A DNA stretch of 64,000 bases, taken from contig CM035420.1 of assembly GCA_020310875.1 (NCBI GenBank), positions 190,122,380 through 190,186,379 of the forward strand, read 5' to 3'. Below are positions 1-40,620 of this stretch, in pieces. The position numbers and the translations under genes are program-made. This DNA is from Ceratopteris richardii. Lineage: Eukaryota; Streptophyta; Polypodiopsida; Polypodiales; Pteridaceae. The notes under the pieces are model-generated. The model did not search any database. It was not told where the DNA came from and saw only the letters and a list, made by a program, of their open reading frames with translations. The first letter of the stretch is position 1. Every line of letters begins with the position of its first letter.

Positions 1-1458
1 AGTAATATTCAATCATTGTGTTGCAGATAAAAGTTTCATGGCTGATCCCAAAATATCGTGAATTCAATTGTGAATAATTTTTCTTCAATCATCCACTAGG
101 ATTGAATGTTAAGTCATATATTCCAGAGAAGTTATGCCCAAACTTTCAGGACCCTCATTTATCCATTGCATACTTAAAAGGTCCTTGGTGAAATTCCTAG
201 ATTTCCTAGGAAGAAAAATTTAGAATCGTAAGAGTTCCCCCAAACAAACCCTCCCCGCCCCCTGCCCCCCACTCTCCCGAGCCCGTAAGGTGCCCTTTCC
301 ACAATCACAAGCGGAAAAGTAGATGAAAGGCTCATCAGCATGCTTTGTATCTCTCCCTAATATGCTTGTACTTTTCTTCTCTTTTTAATTTAAAGCTCGT
401 TTGTTATTGAAAAAAAAAAAAGAAAAAGGGTCATACTTACTCTAGAGTGTATTTGGAATGCGTTTTGAAATCTCTCATAGCCCATATAATTCCCTGGTTA
501 TAAAGCTCCTGATTCCAGTTCAAACATTTAACCAAGAAAAAATTTGGTTCAATCTCTTTAGTCTGGGTTTGCGCTTGACATTTAATCTGCTTCTAACTAC
601 CATTCTTAAAGAAATTCCAACTAATCTGATGAAATGGTCAATAACTTTTCTGTACTATTAGTTAAGGATCAGTAAGTTCAAAACTTCAACCATTTTTGTG
701 TCGAAATAACGTGTCCTTTAAAGCAGGATGCTTCCGCTCAATGATCGCCGCATTCTTTGGAAGTCAATTAAGGTCAGAATGATGCTTCACAACATTGGAG
801 ACTGATAGCATTCTTTGATGGAAGTGATAATTATGATGTAGCTGGTCTCGTTGAACATTTGGACCATCACTACTTCAAGAATATCTAAAGCACATTGAGT
901 GTGTGTTTGAATCTCAAGTAATCCCTATTGAATCAATATGATGATAAGACTTTCAAATAAACTTTATTCTTGACCTTTGATAAGTAAGATTGTTCATTTG
1001 ATTCCGCAGTTGACCCAAACTATTAGTTCAATAATAAGAATTTCACTTCACTTATAATTAATTCCAAGATGGTTTTGAGCATATCTCTTTGACCACATGT
1101 TCCTGTATTACATAGTGATGGGTTCAAGCTTCTTATTATTAACTTTGGGATATCTTCACTGACCAATATTCAGGCTGAAGTTTGTCCCTTACAGGATACT
1201 GATACTGAAGTTTCAAGTAAAAAGCTCCAAGGGAAACATTATAAATGCACAAAAAGATGACAAGTGACATAACAGACGTTGAAACAGCAAGTTCTCAAAC
1301 ATCCAAAGCTCTCATGCATTACCTGTAATCTTTTGTGATACTTGTATGCTACTCTGTTGCCAAATATTTTTTTCACTACTTCAGTATTTGCTTACCCTAA
1401 CATTAAATTGTCAACCAACAGTAAAAGACGAACAAAACATGGATAAAAGCACTTTTAC
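1..1458 (-). other. Start of intron 7 of the AMS-like gene; no terminal exon recognised
   Basis: I looked on the minus strand for the expected C-terminal block (a VRxSLLE-like helix) and did not find it. The stretch is AT-rich with one short C-rich patch near 240-290. No coding, RNA or mobile element is supported. Confidence 0.5.
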
Positions 1459-28333
<26,875 letters not shown>

Positions 28334-28403
28334 ACTGTCTTTGAAACTTGTTGGAATCCCTGAGTGGGCATTGCATTTTAGGACTCTCGTCTTTTTTCCT
28401 TGC

Positions 28404-28410
28404 TTTTATA
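28404..28410 (-). promoter_or_regulatory. Candidate TATA box of the AMS-like gene
   Basis: TATAAAA reads on the minus strand about 70 bp before the ATG at 28333. Transcription would start near 28375, giving a 5' UTR of about 40 bases. This is position and consensus only. Confidence 0.5.
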
Positions 28411-28738
28411 AACAGTACATTACTGATGCGGTAGAAATTAGAGCAAGAAAAAAATCCAGATGGGCAATTAAAGCAGATACTTCGTCGACGATTAGCACCC
28501 AGTTCATTCATCGCAAACGGTTTACCCAGACGTTCTCTTTGCATAGAGTTGCTAGAGTTGCATGGGCGCACACACAATATGAATCAAAGCCACAAAAGTG
28601 GTGTCTTAGAAGTTTCATTTGAGCTGTATTTGCGAAAACTCATTCCTTAAATTAATTCTCTTCTTTGATTAAAAACCTGAAGATTCGGCATCATTATTAG
28701 AGGTTCTCGAGAGACCTTTGCATATTTGTATCGTCCAT

Positions 28739-28930
28739 GAGGCCTGTGAAAATCTGTGATTTTTCTGCGTGTGAGTGGTATGCTTTGCTACATAATTCGT
28801 CTTGTATACGGGTCGTGATCAAGTCAAATCATAGAAAACCTGTGAACATCTGTGATTTCTATGCATATGTGCGACATCTTTTGCTATATAATTCGTCTTG
28901 TATATGGATAGAGATCGTATCAAATAATAT
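28739..28930 (+). repeat. Two diverged tandem copies of a ~95-bp segment
   Basis: Both copies contain CTGTGAA(A/C)ATCTGTGATTT, a short variable piece and then ATAATTCGTCTTGTATA. They lie in the upstream region of the AMS-like gene. Confidence 0.75.
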
Positions 28931-29011
28931 GTTAGAGGTTACGTATTATCACCATGTATATGTTGGAGAAATGAAAGCAGAAACAGCAAGCTCTCTCAGG
29001 GAAGAAAAAGG

Positions 29012-30110
<1,099 letters not shown>

Positions 30111-30113
30111 AGT

Positions 30114-30416
30114 CGTCCTAGTTCGCTGGCCTAGTGGTTGGGTCTCTCACCTCTTGAGGCGGGTGCGAAGGTTCAATCCCTGGCAGCAACATGTAAGGGA
30201 CATGTAATCTAAAATGATGTTGCATTGTGGTTGAGTGTCACCGTTTGTCTATCCCTGCGATAGTGTTGACCGCCGTTTAACCCAATCTTGTAAACCCCTG
30301 TTCTTGTGGGATAAGGGGGGTCCCATGGGTACTATGCCCTTCCTTGTACAGTTGCAATTTCAAAGTTAAAGTCCGGGGGAGTAGTCCTCGGTTGAACCTC
30401 CATTTTTTTTTTTTTT
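30114..30416 (+). mobile_element. tRNA-derived SINE, copy 1
   Basis: Internal Pol III promoter boxes are visible: box A TGGCCTAGTGG (30127-30137) and box B GGTTCAATCCC (30170-30180). A body with GGTCCCATGGGTACTATGCC follows, and the element ends in a T-rich run. The body is shared with the copies at 30893-30985 and 31082-31383. Edges are approximate. Confidence 0.75.
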
Positions 30417-30418
30417 AA

Positions 30419-30620
30419 AGGTCCCGTAGTCAAGTGGTTTGATGTCTAGAGTCTCTCTAGTCAAGTGGTTTGATGTCTAGAGTCTCTCGGAGAAAGTCCT
30501 GAGTTCAAGTCTTAGCTGGACATGTATCTAGGAATTCTTCACAAATAGGTGCCTTTACCTTACGAGGTTGGGTGTGTGAGTGTGTTTTCAATCCATTGTA
30601 CTCTCAAAAAAAAAAAGATA
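30419..30620 (+). mobile_element. tRNA-derived SINE with duplicated A box
   Basis: TAGTCAAGTGGTTTGATGTC is present twice (about 30427 and 30459, a 32-bp tandem duplication). Box B-like GAGTTCAAGTC follows (30499-30509). The element ends CTCTCAAAAAAAAAAAG. The body differs from copy 1, so it is a different family. Confidence 0.65.
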
Positions 30621-30892
30621 TGTCTACAAAAAGCATACACATATAATATACATATACATCTATAAAAGTGACAGCCAAATTACCAATCTTATCTTGTCAT
30701 TTGAGAGGAAATCTCAAAAAGCACTCGTTTTTTGTAGGCAAAATGGCCCTTGACGGATAAAATGGCCGTCAATTTCAGACCCTGGTGAAAGGTCCCATTG
30801 CAAAGCATTCTCAACATACCCTAAAAGTGTCCATGCCATCTCTACAAGACCTCATAAAGTTTTATATGATCACATTTATTTAATAATGCCAA

Positions 30893-30985
30893 CGTGGGAT
30901 TAGAGAGGTCCCATGGTGCTATGCCCTTCATTGTTGTACTTTTCAACTGAGTAGATCACAAGATTGAACTTCTTTTATAAAAAAA
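30893..30985 (+). mobile_element. SINE 3' fragment
   Basis: GAGAGGTCCCATGGTGCTATGCCC and following bases match the 3' body of the SINE at 30114-30416. The tRNA-like head is missing. Confidence 0.6.
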
Positions 30986-31081
30986 GGTATTATGGTTTGT
31001 ATGAGAGACCAAGATGATGTTGGTATTTAAATGTGGCGTGCTTTGTTGATTGTATTCTCTAACTCATGAGTTCGAAGTCCA

Positions 31082-31383
31082 TGTCCTGTAGGCGAGTTGG
31101 TTGGGCACTCACCTTTTGAAGTAGAAGTTGTTTGTTCAATTTTTCAGGGTTGCTAGAGATGCGTGGGTTAGTGTGGCCAGTCTATCTTTGTAATGCCATC
31201 CAACTATTGAAATTAGATGCCTTCGGGCAACCCTTTCCTTGTAATGCTTCTACAATTTAAACCTTGCTTTGTGGGATGTATGGGGTCCCATGAGTACTAT
31301 GCCCTTTACTTGTACAATTCTTCTTCCAATACATTCAAGCTCTAGCAAATTAGGCTTCAGCCAAACTTCATTAAAAAAAAAGA
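31082..31383 (+). mobile_element. tRNA-derived SINE, copy 2 of the 30114 family
   Basis: Degenerate box A (TAGGCGAGTTGG) and box B (TTGTTCAATTTTTC), then the family body (GGGGTCCCATGAGTACTATG) and a terminal A run. Diverged from copy 1, so old. Confidence 0.65.
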
Positions 31384-31391
31384 ATACTCAT

Positions 31392-31591
31392 GAGGTCGAG
31401 GCAACATGGTATAGTGATAGCACGTTGAACCTTTAAACTCAAAGTTTAAGTTCGAAACACGTGATGATTTGGCATAGACCCTTAAAAGTGTGGGATAGAA
31501 GATCCTCTAGACATCTGTGTTGTTCTTTCAAAATTCCAAGCATATAATAGAATAGATCAAGCGTCAAACTCTCCTCCCTCTAAAAAAAAAG

Positions 31592-31653
<62 letters not shown>
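31392..31653 (+). mobile_element. tRNA-derived SINE ending in poly(A) and (TA)n
   Basis: Box A TGGTATAGTGATAGC and box B AAGTTCGAAAC lie in the first 70 bases. The 3' end is an A run leading into about 60 bp of TA. It resembles the element at 30419 in its CTCT-A(n) ending. Confidence 0.6.
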
Positions 31654-31661
<8 letters not shown>

Positions 31662-34591
31662 TACCAAACGAGTTGAGAGATTCAAAGCTCAAGTAAATGA
31701 AAGCCCATAATTCTCAATGTATCTTTGTCCCCCACATCCCAAAAAATCCCAAAAAATATGCATTTCCCTCTACTCCACATCCCAAAAAATGTATGTTTCT
31801 CTCTGTCAAGTCATATTCCCTACCTTTCAAGTTTCCCATGAAGGTTTCCAAGTGTTGGTGAAATCGTACTTACTATTATTACCAATGGACCCAACCGGCT
31901 GATTCACGGATCTCATCCACATAGTATGAAAGCGATGTTATATAATTCCAAGAGATTAAGCCTTCTTCAACACATGGTTCTCTCATGTTCGAATCAATGT
32001 CCTTACACAAGGAAGCTTGAAAGAGTTAGATAGGACCTTGAAGGATTCGAGAATATACAATTGTAATGAGGTGGATTAAGATGATTGAGGATCGAAGATG
32101 AGTATTATTCTTGGATCGGATGCCTAACAAGGTCCCCTCGAGTTGCATAGATCTTTTTTTTCTCTCTCGTTCTTGACCCCATCTCCCTTGAGAAAATAGT
32201 ATTGAAAGAGTGACAAGATTGCATAAAGTATTGAGAGTCAAAAACTTATAGTGAGGTAAAGAATGTTTGAGGATTATAAGAGACCAACTTTATCATCGCG
32301 TTCAGTATGCTTGGCTTAAATGTTTGATGAAGCAACCTCAACTTATACAATCCCTCCTCTCTCTCTCTCTCTCAACCTAAAATTCAATTTAGCTCTCCCC
32401 TTACACACTAATTAGACCCCAAAGTGTTCAGGTTGTGGCTATAGAAGAGAACTCAGTTATGTGAGGGTGCTTTTTTTCCTCTTTGGGAGAGTTTTCCCTT
32501 GATTTGTGTATATGCTCATATACCTAATAGCATATTGATTTATTTACATCAAGCAATTTCTAACATCGTTGTATCTTACATTCCTAAGCTTATTCTTCTT
32601 CATTGTAGTATTTTCATGTCGAGCCATGATCGTTCACCATTAGCACCGCTAAATATTGTAGAGAAATTTCATGGAATGGCAAACATGCAAAAGCAATCTT
32701 TTTATTGTTTTCTATTTTAACAAGCATAACATTATCCCATGTTACCATTAGTGTTTATGTGAAAGGCCAAATGGCTAATGGACACTTAGAGGAGTAAAAA
32801 AGGAAATTGTTCTTGCTAAGCTAAAGCAAGTACAACAAAAGCTACTCCAAACGTGCAAGCATCCATGGAAAGCATGGAACTTGGGCGACTACTAGAGGTG
32901 GCTTGTGGATTTGGGCCACTAACCTCACAACTTGGACGACCGCTTGTGCACTTTGGACCACCACATGTGCAACTTGGACCACCACCCACGAGCAAGTAAC
33001 CACATGGGCACATCTTTCCCAAAGACTACCACTAGCACTACTACTAGTGTAATTGCCGAAGACCAAGCCATTACTCATATTAGGAAAGTCTAAGCCACCA
33101 CTTGTCCTTGTAATCACCTACTAATTCACCATCTATATCTGAATTTGGCATGTATGGTGGGATAAGGCTCCTAGAATTATGTGCAATGAGAGCACTTCGA
33201 TTCTTGCATTACTTGAGACTACTTCCTTTGCTACCATCCATATCACATTCTCTCACCTTTGCCTAGGCAAGTAATTGCCTAAGGCACTTCCTCCCAATCC
33301 AAACCTCACTAGCCTAGTGCTCTCCCTCGCTCGGCGAGACCACTTCCTATCACTCACCCAAGAAGTATTGCTTAGGTAGCACTTGCCCAACCCACTTCCT
33401 CCTAGTCCAACCCTCACTCATCCAGCCACTTCCCCTCAATCATACCTTACACATACCACTTCCTATCCAATTCAACCACTACCCAATACTTTTTAGGAAA
33501 TGCACTTTGGTCCAACCTAGTGTTCATCCAAGGTTATGGACCAAAGTTGTAGGTATCTACAATCAACACCTCATATTCACAAGTTTTCTCCTCATAAAAT
33601 TGTCCATTTTGCCATCCAAGTTCATTTCCAAAATGGTATATGATACATATTAGAAATCAAAAGGAAGGTTCCTTGAGCCTTAATAGGACACCCATTAAGA
33701 GCTATCATAGGTAGAAAAGTTGCACACTTTTGCACTCGTCCAAGAGGCTCTACTTGAGACAACATCGTCAAAAATTTTTGTATTGCTTAGGATGATGAGA
33801 AATTGCAAACCACTCTTGGCGAGGAGCTACTCTTGCCCTCTCGTACGAAGGACTTTTTAGAAGGCATGAGAGAGGAACTTTCAACCCTTTTATCAAGAAT
33901 CATCATCTCGTTACCTTCATTCCATGCTGGTTCTCATGAGTATCTCGAAGACCATGTTTGAATGTTCATCTCTATCGGTAGGAGCCAATGATTGCAATAG
34001 AGATAGAATGCGTTCTCGGTGTTATTTTCTTCCATTTTAGAGGGATTGGTAGGCAAATGGTATTGCTAGTATGAAGATTAACATTTTCAAACATGGGAGG
34101 ATTTGAAAAAATAAAAATCATAGAAGCTTTCAAACTAGGTAATTCAATTGAGCGAACTTTAAAGCATGAGAGATTGGCCTTACATGTAGGTAAAACCTTT
34201 TTGAAGCTCATGACTAGGACTCGATCCCTACTGGTTAGAATACCATACACTTTGAATGAATTTATGATAAGAAAGTGGGTAGACAAGGCTCTTCCAAAGT
34301 CTTCTCAATAGAAGCATCAATAACCTCTTTGAGTAGATGCTTCATTCAAGGATTTTGAAACAGATGCTATAGGACTAGAGGAGGTTAGAGTTCATTCTAG
34401 ACCTAGACAAGGCAAAAACTCTTCTGCTAGTGATGATTCAAAGCTATGATGAGAATTAGAGAACTCTGAAGGGCTTTAGTACAAGAGAAAATGAACCTAA
34501 AACAAGATACAAATGACCTTAGTGCAAATAAAGCAAGAGCTAGAAGAGCTTAAGGCACTTGAGGAGGTATGTATAAGCTTGTGGTGCATTT
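31654..34591 (+). other. Intergenic stretch; no gene recognised
   Basis: Contains short CT tracts, a CACTTCC-rich patch at about 33.2-33.5 kb and several short open frames without recognisable motifs. Parts are probably decayed retroelement DNA, but I could not assign them. Confidence 0.5.
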
Positions 34592-35260
34592 TGTTGGATT
34601 TTGAGGTCTATGAAAGCACATGAATAGTGCAAGATTACGACCACCACGTGCTAGAGAGATGACTCTCCTCCCAACCAAATGCCTCTATATATAGCTCTCT
34701 CCAGGGGACTGCCTGCTTGGGCAGGTGGATACTAACCATCCATGTGTTAGCCATGTAACTGCATGTGCGCCAAGTGTCCGAGATAACCAGAGTTAGTGGA
34801 TGCTTCTAGAAGGTTCTAGAGCTCTTTGGGTAAAACACTCTCCCCATGTACCCCATGGGGGTTGAACCCAATACCTCCTCCTTCACACCCTTGAGACTTA
34901 ACCACTAGGCTAAGTGGATCACTTGGTTACAAGAGTAAATGTCCTTCTAGTAAGTTTATACTCGAGATCTTTGGTCATACACATAGATGACCAAACGGTG
35001 TCCGATTTCAGATCTATTTGAGCCAACCGGACCTCTAGATCATAAACTTACTTTATTACAAATAGCACAAGGAAGAAGAAGAAGCTTGGAGCACAACACA
35101 CAATATTGAATGTATTACCAAGAGAATGTACAAAGATAAGTGACCCATTAGGGTTATAGGCGTATATACAAGCCAGGGGAAAGAAACCTCCTAAAGAGGG
35201 AAAAAAGTGCCCCAGCCATCCTAGTGTGTTCACACACATCACTACCAAAATATATCAACA
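34592..35260 (-). repeat. LTR of copia element C
   Basis: Bounded by TGTTGATATA on the minus strand next to a purine tract, and by CCAACA at the far end. Its U3-like part (TCCTCCCAACCAAATGCCTC, then TATATATAGCTCTC) recurs near 20.09 kb and 40.15 kb. Confidence 0.7.
34846..34925 (-). mobile_element. tRNA-like SINE head inside the copia C LTR
   Basis: On the minus strand it reads TAGCCTAGTGGTTAAG (box A) and, about 30 bp later, GGGTTCAACCC (box B). A SINE insertion in the LTR is the simplest reading. A chance tRNA-like stretch is the alternative. Confidence 0.5.
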
Positions 35261-35694
35261 AATCCCCCTGGGAGTGATGCGATGAACAAGGAGCTCGCAT
35301 TCATGTGTAAGGAAGTGCCAAGCTATGTGGAATCAATCCACAAAAGGAAGTAAGCCCAAAGCATTGTGAAAAGCTTCAAAATTGTCCCTAGGCAGAGCCT
35401 TTGTGAAAAGGTATGCAATGTTCTCCTATGTGGGTACATATGCCAAACTGATCTCTCCAGTAGAGAACCTCTCCTTGACATAATGATAGTGCACCTCAAT
35501 GTGCTTAGTGTGAGCATGGAACACAAGGTTCCTTGCAACTACCAATGTGCTCTGATTGTTGGTGAAAATGGTGGTGGCAAAATACCGACCAACACCCAAA
35601 TCAACCATAAGGTGTTTGACACACACTCAAGAGTCACTGTGAAAGCTACCCTATACTCACCCTCACAACTAGAGGTGGCCATAGTAGGCTGATT

Positions 35695-35793
35695 CATGTT
35701 TTGGATTTGATTTGAAAAATCACAATTCACTACTACAAACGGGGGGCATAGCGACATAATCATGTTTTGGATTTGATTTGAAAAATCACAATT
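35695..35793 (+). repeat. 33-bp direct repeat, each copy followed by a CACTA-like terminus
   Basis: The same 33 bases (starting CATGTTTTGGATTTGATTTG) occur at 35695-35727 and 35761-35793. Each copy is immediately followed by CACTAC: CACTACTACAAACGGGGG at 35728 and CACTACGAGAAAAAAAATGC at 35794. Confidence 0.92.
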
Positions 35794-36129
35794 CACTACG
35801 AGAAAAAAAATGCGAGTTTCATCCCTTATGCGACACTTACTCAACATATCATCGCATAAGCGATGACAATTATTTTTATTAAAAAAAAAACGAAGAACCA
35901 TCGCATAAGCAATGCATAGCATCGCTATTGGCCAATGTTGCAAATAGCACTGCTAATCAACGATGCTATTAATGATCTTGGCACACTGCTTGCAATGTTT
36001 AAGCGTGGCATAAGTGACACTCTAGATTCATTAAAAAAATCGACTTCTCCAGGCACATTTGTGCGACGTGAGAGAGAGAGAGAGAGAGCACATGCACAGA
36101 CATCAACCAACAGGACCATTGTAGAGAGA

Positions 36130-37500
36130 GGTGAAGGTACACATTCACACACACATAGATTTACACACACACACATACACATGCATACACACACATATAT
36201 ATACACGCATAGATACACACAGACACACACACACATATGCACATAGACACACACACATAGACACATACACACACACACGTACACACACATTTACACACAC
36301 ACATACACATACATACACACACATATATACACATACACATGTATATACAAACATAGACATACACACAGACACACACACACACATAGACACATAGACACAT
36401 ACACACACATACACATTCATACACACACATATATACACATACACACATATATACACACATACACATAGACACACACACATACACACATAGACACACACAC
36501 ACACACATAGACACACACACACACATACACACAAATTTACACACACACATACACATGCATATAGACACACATATATACACACATAGACACACACATACAA
36601 ACATAGACACACACACATACACACATAGACACACACACACACACATACACACATAGACACACACACACACACATACACACATAGACACATACACACATTT
36701 ACACACACACATACACATGCATACACCAATATATATACACATACAAGTATATACACACAGAGATGCACATACACACATAGCCACACACACACATAGACAC
36801 ATAGACACATACACACACATACACATACACACATGCACATACAGACACATATACACACACACATACACACAGATTTACACACACACATACACATGCATAC
36901 ACATACACACACACACATACACACATATTTACACACACACATACACACATATTTACACACACACACAGATTTACACACATGCAAACACACACATATATAC
37001 ACATACACAAGTATATACACACATAGACACACACATACACACATAGACAAACACACACACATACACACATGGACACACACACAAACATACACACACAAAT
37101 GCGCACACACATACACACACACACACATAAACACAGATTTACACACACACACATACACATGCATACACACACATATATACACACATAGACACACACACAC
37201 ATACACACATAGACACACACACACATACACACATAGACACACACACACATAGACACACATGCACATACACACACATATAGACACACACATACACACACAT
37301 ACACACACATACACATACATACACACACATACACACACATGCACATGCACACACACATATATACACATACACACATAGACACACACATAGACACATAGAC
37401 ACATAGACACACACACACATTGACACATACACACACACATATATACACATACACACGTATATACACACATACACATACATACACACACACATACACATAT
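36130..37500 (+). repeat. 1.4-kb (CA)n-rich simple-repeat region
   Basis: Almost continuous ACACAC broken by short recurring words (ATAGACAC, TTTACACAC, ATATATAC, ACATGCATAC). The very long open frames on both strands (Cys/Val/Met or His/Thr only) follow from the composition and are not genes. Confidence 0.97.
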
Positions 37501-37549
37501 TTATATTGTAAATATATAGATATATATAAATAAAACTATATATATATAT

Positions 37550-37583
37550 ATACATACATACATACATACATACATACATACAT

Positions 37584-37614
<31 letters not shown>

Positions 37615-37740
37615 TATGCATACATGCATATGCATACATACATACTTACTGCATACACATGCATACACACACACATGCATACAAAATGCACATGCATATG
37701 CATACATACATACTTATATGCATACACACACATACACACC
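37550..37740 (+). repeat. (TACA)n and related short repeats
   Basis: About 12 units of TACA, then (AC)n and ATGCATAC words. Confidence 0.95.
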
Positions 37741-37889
37741 CACGTAAAGTTAGTTCTATAAGTCTAATATATGCTCATCAAATTTCATTTCATATGGGTA
37801 TTGCAATCTTCAGTTATGTTCAGTTGAAGTCAACCCTGTCTGTCATTTTCACTTCTCTATCAGGTACCCGACTTTTTAACTCATCGTGT

Positions 37890-38460
37890 CAGAGCTGTTT
37901 CTCAGTGTGTACTTATCCAAATTCAATGACTTAAAGCTTGTTGGATTCAGCTTACTGTCTAGTATAAGAATACAAATTTTCATAATCATTGGATTCTTAA
38001 ATCTGGAGTTATGTTTATTGTTCTACTCACTGGTCTCAAACTGTAGCAGCCCATGAAAATCGGGATGATGTCATCAGTTGTTAAACATCATTCTCAGTGT
38101 GTGGTTTATTATTTTTTATGAAATTACTCTTGAAAGTTGGCTCTTTAAGTTAACTAGAGTTCCCCAAGAGGAATTAAGTTAATTGTTGCTATGCTCAGAG
38201 AATTATGCAAAACACTGGATAGGTGTATGAACCAAAATAGCAAGTTCTTCACCTCTGAGCTAACTCCAACTTATCTGTTTTGATCTATCTTTTTGAGAGT
38301 GATCTTCCAAGGTACATAGGGTGTCTAATACATCCATTGGAAATCTAAAAGGGCCCACCATATACTCTTGGAGTTCATTTGGCTGGTGTAGATCAAGGAT
38401 TTTGCAACACCTCTTCATCTTCAAGCACATACCTATCCATCTCTTCACAAGAGATGCATT
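37890..38460 (+). repeat. Solo-LTR relic related to the copia B LTR
   Basis: Order and words match 5995-6480: AAAGCTTGTTGGA, TATCTGTTTTGAT, CCAAGGTACATAGG (there CCAAAGTACGTAGG), CATTGGAAA. No coding part adjoins it. Strongly diverged, so old. Confidence 0.65.
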
Positions 38461-38999
38461 ATGATGAGTTGGATTTTATGATCTAGATGCTTACCCAGCG
38501 ATGAGAGGAGGGTTCTTCTGCGGCTCCACATGCAGAAAGAGAACTATCTGCTCATATGTATGTTTTTTTTCATAATTTTTTTAAATGATATTATAACACA
38601 TATTTTTATTTATTTTTATCTATCTATTTTCAGGACACCTATACCACCTCCAAATCATGAGATCAAAGCAAAGGTGCCTATGAGGACATGCATGGCACCC
38701 TAGGGCTGGAGTGCAATATAGATCCAGAGGGCAATATAGTGTATATAGGGAATGGATTGGAGTTCAAGAGAAGAATGCGAGGATTATGCGACGCCTAATT
38801 GCACCTTGTCCACTTGCAGTGGAAGTAAGTATCTTATGTTTTATTTACATGATTTTTTTTCATTTTTGTAGTGAGCATGATGAGAGGGATAAAAAATATG
38901 TACTTAGTTTGCTTGAGATAGAATTTGGGGCTGGATGGTTGCATAAATGGTGTCTAAAAGAGATGTGAACATTTATGACTCATCTTCGTGATAATGTAC

Positions 39000-39000
<1 letters not shown>
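38461..39000 (+). other. Unassigned DNA inside the CACTA element
   Basis: Short open frames flanked by splice-like signals (for example AGTGGAAGTAAGT at about 38820) suggest a decayed transposon gene on the plus strand. No motif is recognisable. Confidence 0.35.
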
Positions 39001-39760
<760 letters not shown>

Positions 39761-39767
39761 TAAAATA

Positions 39768-39841
39768 CACGCCCTATAGGATTCGAACCTACGACATTGG
39801 GTTTTGGAGACCCACGTTCCACCGGACTGAACTAAGGGCGC
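39768..39841 (-). tRNA. trnW-CCA: tRNA-Trp (CCA), organelle type
   Basis: A full 74-base cloverleaf on the minus strand. The acceptor stem is GCGCCCT with AGGGCGT and discriminator G. The D arm begins TAGTTCAGTCCGGTGGAACG. The anticodon stem is TGGGT/ACCCA with loop CTCCAAA (anticodon CCA). The T arm is GTAGG TTCGAAT CCTAT. No CCA is encoded. The sequence is of the plastid trnW type, which plant mitochondria also carry as a plastid-derived copy. It is therefore probably a nuclear insertion of organelle DNA, although the immediate flanks are microsatellites and I could not recognise any further organelle sequence. Confidence 0.88.
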
Positions 39842-39921
39842 TTATTCTTTTTGGGAGATAAAATGAAATGAAATAGTTGACGTGTCGATGTCAGAAAAAA
39901 AAATAACAGGAAAAAATCTTA

Positions 39922-40068
<147 letters not shown>

Positions 40069-40199
40069 AAACCCTAATTTAGCCTTTTTGCCATATGGTT
40101 GAAGTATATGTACACATTGCATCTATTCCTCCCACTAGCTGCTAGAGAGATGTCTCTCCGTCCAACCTTATGCCTCTATATATAGCTACTCGAATCAAT

Positions 40200-40620
40200 G
40201 AGGACCATAATATATATAAAGGTACATACACATCATGTATTTACACATACATAAATATAAAATGATGGAGTAGATGCATATGCATCACATATACATGCCT
40301 ATATATACACATGTATACATATACATGCATACATATTTACACCTACATATTTACACATATACACATACACATATATACACATCATGTATACATGCCTACA
40401 TGCACACGTGTATACTTATACATGCATACACAATTATAAAAACCCTTGCATATGTGCATAGTAACACATGTATACTTATATCACACACATCACACATATA
40501 CATATACATGAAACACATATATGTGCATACTAATATGTGTATACATAAAATGCACATGCATAGACACACATATGCATACATACATGACAAAAAAATTGCT
40601 CCTCGAAAATAAAGATATAT
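40200..40620 (+). repeat. ATACA/TGCAT-rich simple sequence
   Basis: Irregular mixture of ACATATACA, CATGCATACA and related words without a fixed period. Confidence 0.8.

Larger units (their letters stand above)
34592..35705 (-). mobile_element. Ty1/copia element C: 3' end of pol plus 3' LTR (truncated)
   Basis: On the minus strand an RNase H tail (with TKHIEVHYHYVKERF and an AYVPT ending, typical of copia) is followed by a purine-rich tract and then an LTR at 34592-35260 (TGTTGATATA...CCAACA, 669 bp). Everything upstream of the RNase H is missing, and the homology stops where the CACTA terminus begins. The element is broken. Confidence 0.78.

Noticed and set aside
30114-30200. A functional nuclear tRNA gene
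   Set aside because: Box A and box B are present, but the acceptor and anticodon stems do not pair and the sequence continues into a repeated body, so it is a SINE head.
36145-37488. A 447-codon open frame (and others) rich in Cys, Val, Met and Tyr on the minus strand, with His/Thr-rich frames on the plus strand
   Set aside because: Produced entirely by the (CA)n composition. CA repeats lack stop codons in several frames, and there is no other protein signal.
39768-39841. Larger plastid DNA insertion around the tRNA-Trp
   Set aside because: Neither flank showed recognisable trnP, petG or other organelle sequence, so only the tRNA itself is called.
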